A stretch of DNA of 64,000 nt from Cheilinus undulatus (taxonomy: Eukaryota > Chordata > Actinopteri > Labriformes > Labridae): positions 41,133,789 to 41,197,788 of the forward strand of contig NC_054869.1 in the NCBI RefSeq assembly GCF_018320785.1, written 5' to 3'. Both the position numbers and the translations under genes were made by a program. Below the pieces are notes generated by a model. That model saw only the letters and a program-made list of their open reading frames with translations, made no database searches and was not told where the DNA came from. Below, piece by piece: positions 1 to 11,699 of the stretch (its first letter is position 1; every line of letters starts with the position of its first letter).

Positions 1-2969
1 TGTCCCCTCTTGTGATGAAGAATAGAATAAAACTGTTTTTCAACAATACGAAATCATTTTGGTCTCTGGTCCAGATCTACTAGTTGACAATTGTAAAAAT
101 CAAACAAGTAAATGAACCTCCTCCACCCCAGCCACCACCTTTATAGCATAAAGCTTGTTGCACCCTCATATTCAGATTCATGCTGCTATGGATAAATTGT
201 ATGTGAATTAATTCTATTGTATTCAGTATGCATTGTCATTATTGTATTCATCCATTTGTGGGTTTCTAGCTATACGCCCACTGAAAGTCAAAGCCTGCTG
301 CTCGACTAAGGGAGCATCTTCTGAGCAGAGCCTTCTCCACCAGGTAAAATTGTATATCCATTTTGCAATAAAATGGTTGAATATATGACAAGAGTGTTCC
401 TGAATAAACAAGATCAAAAAATGTATTGACCAAATTGTTACTTTAAAGATCAGTATCATTATTGGCCCTGATTTTTGTACATCACGATTTAAGACTTGAG
501 ATTCCACTTTTTATGGTTGTATTTTTCAAATTAATTAATTTAAATAAATATTTCAGTAATAACTTTTTCTCCACAACAAAACAGACACAATGGACATGAA
601 AACCCAGTAGAATTACAAACTGACTTTTTGTCCAGAGGAAAAAAGTTAATAATCTATGATCAAGAGAAAATCCTCTTTCAAACTAGCTTCCTTTGTCTTT
701 GAACCTCATTTTACAGTTAAGTATTTACATTTATTTGTGCATGTTCATTTCCTGCTCTCAGCATGGCTCTTATTTGAATGCAGAGTGAGCTTAAGACTAT
801 TCCAGGCTGATCTGATGATACCTACATCCGCCCTTGAGACCAGCATAATGCACAGTTTAGCTTACAGCCAAGATGCAGCCCCTCGTTGCGAGAAGGTCCT
901 AATGCATCCTCAAGGGCCCTTCACCTGCTCTGTGCAGCCTCGGTCACCATGGAGATGTGACTAATTCAGAAAACGATAGGGTTAAATAGGTACACACATT
1001 AGGAAGAGCATGAGCTACGGTAAAACATGTACACTTGTTGAATTCGGGGAACAACAGATGGCATGAGATGGAGGGATGGCTCTTTGATATGCTTTTAAAA
1101 CTTGCATCCTCTCCTTCCTCCACTCAGGGGAAAACATCTTTTAGTAGCTGTTTGTGAAGGGACAATAAATGGAATCTGGACTGGAGAAGGGTAGAAGAGC
1201 TGGTGGAAGGATGGAGCGAATGTAAGGCCTGAATAGAATTAAAAAATTAAACAGCACTTGATATTCTTCGGCTCCTAAGGCCATTAGGGGAGCGGCATGC
1301 CTGCTAAATTAGAGTAATGAGGAGTTTGGTACCCAGCTAGCTACACAAGAGCAGGACAGAGGAGAGGAGGGGAGACTGAAAACACACGATTCTTTGAACA
1401 AGGAGGGAGCAGGAATCACCAGATTTCAATCTCAAATATCTAATTGCCTCTATAGGTTCAGGAACAGTGCTCTGATGAGTTTGTGTGCAGAATACATTTG
1501 AAACACTCAGCTTTTCTGAGGCACAAGGGGGGTAAACAGAGCAGGGAGAGGTGGGAGTCGGGTGTCGATGATAAGAGAGGGAAGGAAGCGAGAGATAGGA
1601 GGAAAGAGAGAAAGAGAAATGTGAATCACACACTGCTGCTCTGATCCCAGCATGAGTCCATCTCTGTCCCAGCCAGACCCCCTGCCTGGCCTCCAGGGAT
1701 TCATCTCTATGTGTGGATGTGGCTGACAAGGGAAGAGCCTGCACTGGTCAGAAAGCGTATGCACAAAGGTGTGTTTTTGTTCGCATTTGTACTTGTGCGT
1801 GTGTGCGAGCTTCGCCCAGCAGGGGGGAAAGCACATGGGATGAAGGGCACATGTGGCTAAACACACATTTAGTCATAAAACGCTCAGTGGAGGTTATTCT
1901 CAGAAGCGGCCTCAAATGTGTGCCGTTGAAAGGGGAAGAGGAGCTGCAGGGTTTGTTAGAACAAACAGAAAACACCCTCGAAGCTTCAGCTCTTGAATGC
2001 AACCTGATCTAAACAATTAAGGGGGTACCATTTTCACGTCAGCCCAGCCTTCAAAAGAAGAACTTCGAAATGCTGGGTGAAGGGAAGACTTCACACCAAG
2101 CCAAAGAGGAGCTATCCAAAAAGAAGAATATGCAGAATTAGATATTTAATACTGCTGTGTAATCAAGTGTCCACATGTTCTCCTTTTTATCTCAGTAGTT
2201 GGTCTGATCATGTTTACAAAACATCTAAAGGCTCAATTATGTTTCTTTTATTTACGAATATAGATCCATGAGCTTTAAATGGTACAGCTGACATTAGCCA
2301 GTTTTCACACCTGTTACATTGGAGTGGATGTTTATTTTTTTATCTATTTTGTTACTTCCATGAAAGGGGTCATTTTGTCAATTTATCTTCAAAAAGTTGA
2401 AGAAGGTCTGTTAAACACCAGCATTCGATAAGGCAGGGAACTCTGGATGGGGAGTGATGCAGACTGCAGCCGTCTGTGAGCTGCTATCCTTGATCAGAAA
2501 CGTCCTGAAGAAGTCCCAGTCCTGACAGCTGCTCTCTGTGTTGAGCTGACAATTTCTATACCAGGTAAAGAAACCCCTGCATTAGATGTCTTGCCTCCAC
2601 TCAACTTTAAAGAGTCGCTGCAAAGCTCCTTATGGATAAAAATGTAGACAGACAGATAGAAATTTGCGGGCCAGGTGACACCTGCTGGGGGGCCGGACCT
2701 GGCCCGCAAGACATTAGGGAAAAAGATTGAATTTTTTTAAGATTAATTTTCAATATTTACTTACTCAGGTGTTTAAGATACAAATTTTCACTCATTTATC
2801 ATGATCCATCTGCAAGGAAAGGTCGTAATATGATGCAATCAATTAGTTAAATATGATACATCGAACCCTCTTTAGAGCGGGAGGAACATCATAAAAAGAT
2901 GCATGGCAGAGAAAACACCAGCACAGCTGCTTCATCACCTTTAGTGATGGTTTGTTCATGATGAGCCAG
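1..2969. other. Intergenic, no gene recognised
   Basis: Open frames here are short and match no family I know. The longest, 135 codons on the minus strand near 1337-1744, is compositionally random. A purine-rich patch lies at 1570-1620. A GC-rich stretch around 2660-2710 with an inverted GGGCCAGGT/ACCTGGCCC motif may be part of a hAT-type repeat. Confidence 0.5.
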
Positions 2970-3543
2970 TGTTACATCCCAGCCTAGGGGAACTCGGACA
3001 TAACACAATGTGTGGCCCCACTCATCTGATTTCCAAGGAAGCCAGGTACAAGTTTAGCAAAGTTAAAGGAGCAGTTTTAATTGTCTTAATTCGAGTAGCA
3101 CAAAGAGCATAACAAAAGGCTACTAACTGCTGCAAAGAGATGATTTTTAACACAAATGGTCACAAATTTACACACTTGAACAATCCCAAACTAACAGACC
3201 AGTTAACAAATCTAGTTTCACAGTCTAAGTAGTCAAATCACACAATTCACAAAGTCACAAAAGCTAAAGTTTCAGGTCACAGAGCAGCTGGCTTCTTTGG
3301 AAGTGGCTGGTGAGGGGGAGAGCAGAGTGTAGCAGCTGAGATTTAAAGGCTGTGGGAGTGGTTAGATCCAATCAGCAGCAGCACCTTCCTCTTCAATGGC
3401 CCAATCAGCTACAGCCACCTACATCAGCACCTTATCACCTAGACACACCCACAGAGACACACACACAACACTGCAGGGGAGGACACAGAGCCGCACCCAT
3501 GCAATAAAACAGAAATACAAAACTATGACCCAGGGTCATAACA
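2970..3543 (+). mobile_element. Candidate solo LTR
   Basis: 574 bp beginning TGTTACATCC and ending GTCATAACA, so it has the TG...CA ends and a short inverted TGTTA repeat of an LTR. A TTTAAAGG TATA-like box lies near 3340 and an AATAAA near 3505, giving a U3-R-U5 order on the plus strand. No matching target duplication is visible (flanks differ), so the call is tentative. Confidence 0.45.
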
Positions 3544-4080
3544 TTAGTTCAAAGAGCTGGCTCTTTTACTTAAAAGATGAGAGCCGTATCTTGTTTGAGA
3601 GCCGTTCTATATCATTATAACTATTACTTTTATCATTTTCATGTATGTTGTGTGGGTGTTATGTGATTGATTAGCAGGAATGATGTTTTCTACACCCACT
3701 GCCACAGGCACACCACACATTAGGGACACAAGAATGATGGTATAACATTGATGTTATATATTTAGATGTGTGTCATACAGCCCAGCCAATGAGCAGGTTT
3801 CATGCAAGTTGTTTTGGGGGGACTGTCTATTTTGAAAAATGGTTACAGTATATTTTCATCAATTTTAAAATTTAAGCATAGTTGGACTGAAATACCAGCA
3901 CAATTATCAATCATATGTCATGACATTAAATCTGGCAGGTCAAATGAGCCGAACTGGTACTGGTGAAGAGCCGTTTGGGAGCTGAAAGAGCCGGGTCTTC
4001 TTGCTGAGCTAAACCAAATGATCTGGATCACTGAAAAGGGCTGAAATCCCCATCACTAATCACCTCAGCTCTGCAAACAT
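3544..4080. mobile_element. Probable short hAT-type element rich in GAGCCG motifs
   Basis: Repeated AGAGCCG/CGGCTCT-type words at both ends (about 3551-3607 and 3965-3995) around an AT-rich centre. The motif recurs near 16670-16740 next to a similar GATC(C/T)GGATCA word. No coding capacity and no clear target duplication. Confidence 0.4.
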
Positions 4081-4299
4081 GCTGTCCAAAAAGAGACACT
4101 GATACAGACTGCATGATTTTTAAGGCCGAAGGAGACAAATTTATTTTTGTCTAAACTTGATTTTATTTTTTTTTAGGTTAAAGACTGTAACCACTGTGCA
4201 CAGCTGCACGTTGCTCTCTCAGGGTCCAGTCCTGTCTGCACCTCTGACTAGTTTTCTGCATCTCCAGCCTTAACGAATGTCAGAGGTTTTTGCCTTGTA

Positions 4300-5924
4300 A
4301 AACAAAACTTCTATCCCTGTGAGGGGCCAACTTCCTTTTTTTTTGATATACACTGAAAGCTTTTGGGTTTGACATCACAAGATGAATATAAGACAAGAGA
4401 TCAACATTTCGGCTTTTATTTCCAGGTATTTACATCTGGATCTGATACAAAACCTAGGAAATAGCTTTATTAGTGATGGAACACCACATTTTTAGGTGAG
4501 CCAAAGTACAGGAACAGATAGACTAAAACCAGATTAAAGTGAATAAAACTTAATATTAAGGTGTAAATCCTTTTCTTGCAGTAACTTTATCAAACCTGTG
4601 ACCCACTGACATCACCAAACTTTTACATTCTTCTTTTGTGAAGTTTTTCCAGGCTTTTACCACAGCTTCTTTTAGTTGTTGTTTGTTTTGGGGGGTTACT
4701 CCCTTTAGTCTCCACTGTAGCAGGTAAAATGCATGCTCTATGGGGTTTAAGTCTGGAGACTGACTTGGCCAGTCTAAAACCTTCCACTTCCTGATGAACT
4801 CCTTTGTTGTTTTTCCAGTGTATTTTGGGTCATTATCTTGTTGCATGATGAAGGATCTCCCAGTCAGTTTGGTCGCATCTTTCTTTAAATTGGTAGACAA
4901 AATGTTTCTGTAGACTTCTGAGTTAATTTCTTCTGCCATCATGTATTACATCATCAATGATGATTAATGAACTCCTCCCAGAGGAAGGCATGCAAGCCCA
5001 AGCCATGACATTACCTCCACTGTGTTTCACAGATGAGCTTGTATGTTTGGGATCATGAGCAGATCCTTTCTTTCTCCAATCTTTAGCCTTTCCATTACTT
5101 TGGTGAAGGTTCATCTTTGTCTCATCAGTCCATAAAACTTTGTCCCAGAATGTGTGCGGCTTCTCTCTGTATTTTTTGGCTAATTCTAGCCTGGCTTTCC
5201 TGATCTTCTTGCAAATAGTTTGCGTCTTCTGGTGTAGCCTCTGTACTTTTGTTCATGAAGTCTCCTGTGAACAGTAGATGGTGATACCTTCAATCCTGCC
5301 CTCTGGAGGTTGTTGCTGATGTCACTAACAGTTGTTTTAGGGACTTTCTTCACAGTTTTCACGATGTTTCTGTCAACTGATGATGTTTGCTTGGTCTAAC
5401 CATTCAGCATCTGTTACCCAGTACATCAGTGTTTTTTTCTTCTTCAGGACATTCCAGATGGTTGTACTGGCTTTGGCCAATGTTTGTACAATGGCTCTGA
5501 TTGATTTTCCATCTTCTAGTTGCTTGTTTTTCACCCATAGACAACTCTCTGGTTTTCATGTTGGTTACATCTCTATCTATAAATGCAGTCTGCACAGGCA
5601 AAACCCAAATCTGAATCTGAGCGTAGACATTCAGTGCTATTTATTGTTTGAATATTCAAAGTAATAGGAGACACCTGGACAACAAAACACACCTGTCAGT
5701 GACATGTCCCAATACTTTTGCTCACATGAAAAATAGGTGGGTTCAAACAAAGAGTGCTATCTTCTAAGTTATATAACAGATCCAGACATAAACACCAGGA
5801 AATAAAAGCTGAAATGTTGATCTGCTGCCTCATATTCATCTTTTGATGTCAAACCCAAATGTTTTAGTCTACAACAAAAATAAAGGAATTGGGCCCACTG
5901 TTCCAATACTTTTGGAGGGGACTG
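4300..5924 (-). mobile_element. Decayed Tc1-like DNA transposon
   Basis: Long inverted repeats pair about 4310-4450 with 5765-5924; the right end reads GGAGGGGACTG followed by TA. Between them is a broken minus-strand transposase: its C-terminal part (4556-4942) holds FIMQQDNDPKYTGKTTKEF and [15 protein letters not shown], the second Asp and the DDE-type catalytic context, and a middle part (4923-5114) is in another frame. The left end is more eroded than the right. Confidence 0.85.
4556..5114 (-). pseudogene. Tc1-like transposase fragments, frame-broken
   Basis: Two overlapping frames. 4923-5114 carries HSGGNVMAWACM, the region after the first catalytic Asp; 4556-4942 carries QQDNDPKYT and SPDLNPIEH. 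The N-terminal DNA-binding domain is present only as disrupted sequence to about 5650. Frameshifts make it non-functional. Confidence 0.8.
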
Positions 5925-6397
5925 TATGCTGCCTATATCTGACAAAAAACAAGAGCATTTAATCTCCAATGTCTCTGTGACTTCCTCTATCACTGAAGTG
6001 TGCCATATATCTCTACAGTGTGCTGTTTCAGATGTACAGGTAGAAATGCTTTAGTAAGAGGGGAGCTTAAATTGATTATATGATGAGGGAAAATAGGCGA
6101 TTTGTTTCATCTCATACCAGAAATGCATTATTTGGTATATAACACATAGTTTCCCAACAACAAAATCTTGGCCAGTAGAAACGCTGAGTGGCTAGTAACT
6201 TTGAAAAAACACTAGCCATGGTGGCAGGTGAGCAAAACACTTCATGTCAAGCCCTGCTTTACAGGTTCTTTATATTGTTTTTAAACTCACCATGTGCAAA
6301 ATTGGCCCAGCATCATTAACAGGAGTTCTTTCATCACTTTTGAAGCATCTTCATACACAGGCAGTGGTGCTGCTGGTGGAAATAGATATTCTTTTTT

Positions 6398-6525
6398 TTA
6401 TAGATTTACTTTTGGGCTTTTTATACCTTTATTGATAGGGGAGGAAAGTGGACAGAATTGGAAATAGGGATGAGAGAATGAGGGAGAGACATGGGGGAAG
6501 CCCGGACAGACCTCGAATGTCAGCC
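6398..6525 (-). mobile_element. SINE/LINE 3' tail
   Basis: On the minus strand this ends TATCAATAAAGGTATAAAAA followed by GCCCAAAAG. The same tail type occurs at 8222-8340 (minus) and 25540-25625 (plus). It is a widespread type of teleost retroposon tail; the family name is not certain. Confidence 0.5.
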
Positions 6526-7280
6526 AGTAAGTGCTAAATGCCAGCATACATTCTTCCAACATAACAGATAAATATCTGCTGCTGCCATTAGGCTAATACT
6601 GACTGATACCACAGTTACATCAATGCATCTGTTCATCCCTAATTGTAGGTAATGCAAGCACTCAACTAAAATAAATTGTCCTTTTAAATTAATGTAGATA
6701 TTGCACATTTACATATTTGGTCTTTAAGCAGATATTCATTCATACATTTTATTATTCTTCTTTGGCTTTTGTCAATATCTCAGGATAACAAAGCCAGTTT
6801 AGGGACTAATTCATCTCATTGTCTCCAGATAACAAAGCTGTTCTTCTAGTGATAGCGGGTAATTTTCCACCGCTTCAGAAACAAAACAATAGTGTGGTTA
6901 CTGTGATAGTCCAGACCATGACATGCGATGCTGCCATTACCCAACTAATGAGGTAAGATAAGTCTATTTCTGTGTCTGTTTGCACAGATTGTCAGGGATT
7001 CTTGTGTTTTATTTCTCACTCTGGTTCAACACGTCCACACATAGTTATATGTCAACAATCAATTAAAGCGTCAGTGAAAGGTTGTTAAAGCTGCTGTGAG
7101 GAGTTTAAACTGGTAATGAAAAGGTCATAAATGAATACTGACGCCTCTCTGACTCCCCTAGATGCAAATTAAGTCATCATCACAAAGACTGTTGTTATGA
7201 AGTTATTTTTAACATTAAAACCACTGCCTGTAGGTGTCAGATCAACTAATAAGCGACACACTACTGAAACACACTTTATA

Positions 7281-7610
7281 CACACTGTATGCTCAGAAGT
7301 ATTTGCCCACACCTGTTTAGTATTGACTTATCAATCAGACCTTTTGCCACAGGTGATTGAAATCATGCAGCCTCCTTTGCAAACATTTGTGTTACAAAAC
7401 GGGTCGCTCTGGAGAGCTTCAAGCGTGGAACTGTGACTGATGCCACCTTTGCAATAAGATGATTTTTTTTAATCCCTGCTGGATATTCCACAGTCAACTG
7501 TAAGTGATATTAGAAAGTAGAAGTATTTAGGAATAACAGCAACTCAGCCATGAAATGGCTTCCAACTTTATGGCAACAGTTTGGGGAAGGCCCTTGTCAT
7601 CCTGTTGACA
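7281..7610 (+). mobile_element. Internally deleted Tc1-like copy (same family as 39829-41006)
   Basis: The left part (7281-7560) follows the 5' inverted repeat and transposase start of the 39829 family read from its other strand: GTATTTGCCCACACCTG, then GGGTCGCTCTGGAGAG and ATATTCCACAGTCAACTGT. At about 7558 it jumps to CTTCCAACTTTATGGCAACA, which belongs several hundred bases further along the transposase. No intact frame. Confidence 0.6.
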
Positions 7611-8221
7611 CATCAGGACTGATCCTTAATTGTTTCCTTTTTTTTTTTTTTTTTCTCATTCTTTTCGGAGCAGAAGACCGTTAGCATCACACAGAGCTTC
7701 TGCTGTAGCTACAGTTCAGTCTTATGAGATTTTAGATGCATAATGACCAAAATGGATCAGTTGCAGGAAGCATTAATTCCAATCAACTGATCCAAATTTT
7801 GAATGAAATAATAATGATCAGTCCTTGATCAATTGGGACATCTCTAACAGCAACATATTGCCTCCCTGAGATGCAGTTAAAGGTTATGCATACTGAGTCT
7901 GATATTTTTATGATGTTTTTTTTTTTTTCTGATCCGTAATCCGAAAAAATGTCACACAACTTTTTTAAAATTCTTACGGAAATAACGGACTTGGTGTGCA
8001 AAGGCCTTTAGTCTAGCTCTTTTGCCAAATAAATTTCATTTCAAAATATGGCACTCTAGACAGAATCTCTCAGCAGTTTGAGACCGCGTCACAACTTCTC
8101 ACTAAAGAGGAAGGTGACTGGGGGAAGTTTTGGACAGAGGTGAATATAAGAAGTAAAGCCTAAGAAGAGGTAACACTGATACCAAATTACAGAGTACCTG
8201 ACCTTTTAAAAAACTTTTTCT

Positions 8222-8340
8222 TTTTTTTAAAGATTAGGTTTTTTGCCTTTATTGTGACTGAAGAAAGACAGGAATAAGGGGAGAGAGCAGGAGATTATTA
8301 TCTCTAACCAGCACTGAGATTGGGAATCAGTTCTTCTCGT
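8222..8340 (-). mobile_element. SINE/LINE 3' tail
   Basis: The minus strand contains CACAATAAAGGCAAAAAACC, the same tail type as 6398-6525. The 5' end of the element cannot be defined. A (TCTA)n run follows at 8366-8387. Confidence 0.45.
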
Positions 8341-8953
8341 CAGATCTGGTGATATACTGTTTATTATGTCTATCTATCTATCTATCGTATGTTCATTGAT
8401 TGTGTCTCTTCCTCTTCAGCTCTCCTTCAGCCCTCTGATCCTTCCTCCTTGCTCTCACCATCTCTTTGTCATTTCTAATCATTCCTCTGAGTGCCACTCT
8501 CCATCCTTACAAACTCCAGTTTCAATCAAATCTATTTTCCAGCCTTCCCAAGCCCATCTCCATATGCTTCCTTCATCCCAGCGGCTTTCCTCCTTCCCTC
8601 TTCTTCTCCTTTGTGTGCTCTTTGGAGTGCTGGTGGATGACAGCTTCATCTCCATCAGTCAGTTTGTCTCTCATCCTCTTCATCCCGCTCTCCATCGGTT
8701 GGAGTGTCGCTACATGACAATCCAATATCCAGCAGTATCAGGCTCCTAATACTCAACCTCTTCTCTTGTTTTTTTTTTTTTTTTACCTTCATCTCTGTGT
8801 TTATGTTTCCTCCTTCAGTCCACTTTGTCTTTACTTTGATCCTTACATTTCCACTGTGCTGGGCAGTAAAATAGATGTTGAAGTCAATGAACTCATGGAG
8901 AAATATGTGCACTATTTTGCTGTGAAATGGGACAGAACATTAAATTCTTAGAA

Positions 8954-9690
8954 GGGCTGCCAAACGATTAATATTTTAATATTGAGATTAAACATTGAAT
9001 TTTATTAGTTAACTGTAATTAGTCACCTTTTTTGGACCGCCATGTTTAAAATTCTAGTATTTTGCAATTCTAGACAAGTAAATCTATGTTGACAATGTGA
9101 AGCTTTTCTGAGCAGAGTCATGAATTTGTGGGTTAATATCCAACTCCAATCCAACTTTATTTGTTAAGCACTTTAAAAACAACCACAATTGACCAAAGTG
9201 CTGATACGTGCAAAGAGATGTACTTTATGATCATAACTATTTAAATCAGTGCTGCCCCGCTACACCAGCACAGTCTGAGACAGGGCTTTTTTCCCTTAAA
9301 TGCAGTGTTTAACACAGATATATTGAGAACATATGAAGGAGTGCATGTACAAAATGACTCACTGAAGTCTTATGATCCTTGATTCATGTGAGAGCATTCT
9401 ACCCGTTAAGGAGTCCCAGATTATTTGCTTTCTATGTAACCCAGTTAAGGTTAAGGTTGACTTACACTAAGGGTTCCTGTTAAAACCTGGTTTTATTTTG
9501 ATGGAAATAACTGTAGTAAATTTCCATGGACTTGGATATAGACCACTATCATTTGAATAATGTAATTCTAATTTTATGTCTTTTCTTAATTATTTTTTTA
9601 AAATTGTGATGTGCATCCATTTTTAATATGGTAAAAGTGATATAAGTTGTCAGTAAGATAGCTAAGATCGAGCATATAGTTTGGGGAGGC
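8954..9690. other. AT-rich intergenic sequence beginning with a hAT-like end
   Basis: AGGGCTGCCAAACGATTAAT near 8954 resembles the terminal sequence of the hAT family found at 61688. No matching right end was found nearby, so it is at most a fragment. Nothing else recognisable. Confidence 0.3.
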
Positions 9691-9925
9691 CACAGAGTCC
9701 AGTGTGGCCATAACTGAGATCAGCTGATCCCACACAAGCTGATTTGCCCCAAGCATGCTTTTGGCTAATTGCTCTCATGCTGCCTTACTAAGAGGGCTCT
9801 TGCTTGGCTACGCTCTGACTCTCTCGCTGCACGCTGCTCTTCCAACCCTCCTCCACCCCAGCTTCTCCTTTCTTCTTCTTTTGACTTAATCAGTGTAATT
9901 CTGTTGCCATGGATACCTGCTCTGC
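9690..9925 (+). repeat. Interspersed repeat, copy 1 of 3
   Basis: Shares about 230 bp with 16095-16320 and 49610-49865: GGCTAATTGCTCTCATGCTG, then AACCCTCCTCCACCCCAGCT, then GCCTGCTCTGCTCTGGGTTT-like words in the same order. No coding potential; class unknown. Confidence 0.7.
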
Positions 9926-10321
9926 TCTGGGTTTACTGCAAATTGATAACCGCTGATAAAAAATATTTATAACCACACATAATGTGTTTCTTGACAAAGT
10001 GGTGCTGACTGAAGTAATTTAAAGTATTCTTTAATAGATTTATTAGCTTTTTCAACATTATTCTTCTCAATCCAAAACATGACAAACATTGGTTTTACTT
10101 AATTTGCAACAATTACTTGAGTGTAGCCACTAACTAGCTTGTGTTTCATGCTCAGTGAGAAAACATTGCTTTTTGTGCATCACATACTTTAACTTTTCGC
10201 TGTAAATTCAGACTTCAGGAATGCGCCTGTAGTGAATGGTCATGTTGCAGTAACAATAAGATTATGATTTAAAGTGCAGTTCTTGTCACGACCTCCACTT
10301 TGAAAAGCATTGCCCCAGATT

Positions 10322-10490
10322 ATGGGCGTAACACAGGGGATGGGGTACTGATTACCTGGGCCCACAGAAGAAGGGGGTGGGGGTGATAATTACCTGGGCC
10401 CATGTCGGTATTATAAAAGGCTGTTGGGTCCCTGCTCCCTCCTTCAAAAATGTCACAATGGTATAGTCCACCTCTAGTGTGGAGAGTGGA
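10322..10490 (+). mobile_element. Partial copy of short hAT-like family (GGGCGTAACAC end)
   Basis: Begins TATGGGCGTAACACAGGGGA and continues CTGATTACCTGGGCCCACAG and CCCTGCTCCCTCCTTC, matching 41217-41577 and 44540-44982. The right end is missing. Confidence 0.55.
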
Positions 10491-11119
10491 GCCTGGAGGA
10501 GAAGAGAGAGAAGAGAGATCTAACCAAACACTTTAATTCAGGTGCCCAATAATGGGGAAAATTTTAATCAGAGCATGCAACAATGTCTTACTTTTCTCTC
10601 TATGGTCTTAATTCATAATTCTTAGCACTAATACTATTAGTTAGCACTAAAGTTACTCCCCGTTATGACTTGACTTAGTGATCCTCAGCAAACCTATCCC
10701 TATCTCTGCATCCGTAGCACCTAGACACCTGATTAGAAAATTAAAAGACATCAGAATTTCACTAAATCCAAAAGACCTATCCATTAGATCATTCAAGCTA
10801 GGGCTGTAAATCTTTTTAGTTTTTTTTTTTTTTTTTTTTTTTACCCTGGATTTATAACTTGTTTGCTTCTTTTGTGAGTTACATGAAGTCAAACTAGGTG
10901 TTGATCAACGTAATTTCAGTCTAGATCCTCCTTATATTCTGACTGTTGTTGAGCTAAAGTGGCATCACATGGGTTATTTGATGCATTGCTGTTACAGAAT
11001 TATGTGATGCACTGGATAACGGGTAAAGCTGATGAACTGATAGCAACACTAACATCATGTAGCCTCACTAGCCTGTTTATTTGTACATTAGGGTAATCAG
11101 GAGGCTAAAATCAATCCTG

Positions 11120-11665
11120 TATGCTTTATGCTTGCAGAGGGTCCTATCGCTGTAGAAGACAGAGAGAAAGAAGATGTGGAGGATGGAAAAGAAAGCAGGG
11201 ACGAAGAGCTAGATGGGCATGATGGAGGAAGAAAAGGTAGGAAAAGGCAACAAGATGAGGATGATGGAGAAGAAGAAAGCAGGGATAGAGAGCAAGATGA
11301 GGATGATGGAGGAGAAGAAAGCAGGAAAAAAGAGCAAGAATAGAATGATAGAAAAGAAAGCAGGGGATGGAGCAAGATGGGGATTATGGGGTAGTAGAAA
11401 GCAGGAACAGAGCAAGATGAGGATGATGGAAAAGGAAGCAAGGACAGAGCAAGATGGGGAAGATGGAGGGGAAGAAAGCAGGGACATAAAGCAAGATGAG
11501 GATGATGAAGGAGAACAAAGCAGGTACTGGGAGCTAGAAAGGGATGCTGGGGAGAAGAAAGCAGGGACTTAAAGCAAGATGGGGATGATGGAGAAGAAGA
11601 AAGCAGGGATAGAAAGCAAGATGAGGATGATGGAGGGGAAGAAAGCAGGAATAGTGAGCAAGATG
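11120..11665 (+). repeat. Purine-rich minisatellite, unit about 40 bp
   Basis: Roughly a dozen imperfect units built from AGCAAGATGAGGATGATGGA, then GAAGAAAGCAGGGA. The plus strand is almost all purine. It gives Asp/Glu-rich open frames on the plus strand and Ser/Pro/Leu-rich ones on the minus, all interrupted; I regard these as by-products of the repeat. Confidence 0.85.
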
Positions 11666-11699
11666 AGAGACATGTACACCCAGCAACTAGCCAAATTCA

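Noticed and set aside
1337..1866. Overlapping minus-strand frames of 135 and 119 codons
   Set aside because: Two frames overlap in a purine-rich patch and neither resembles a known protein; composition explains them.
11097..11572. Acidic repeat protein (DEDDGEEES) or its Ser/Leu-rich antisense
   Set aside because: Produced by the purine-rich minisatellite, with stops and shifts between units.
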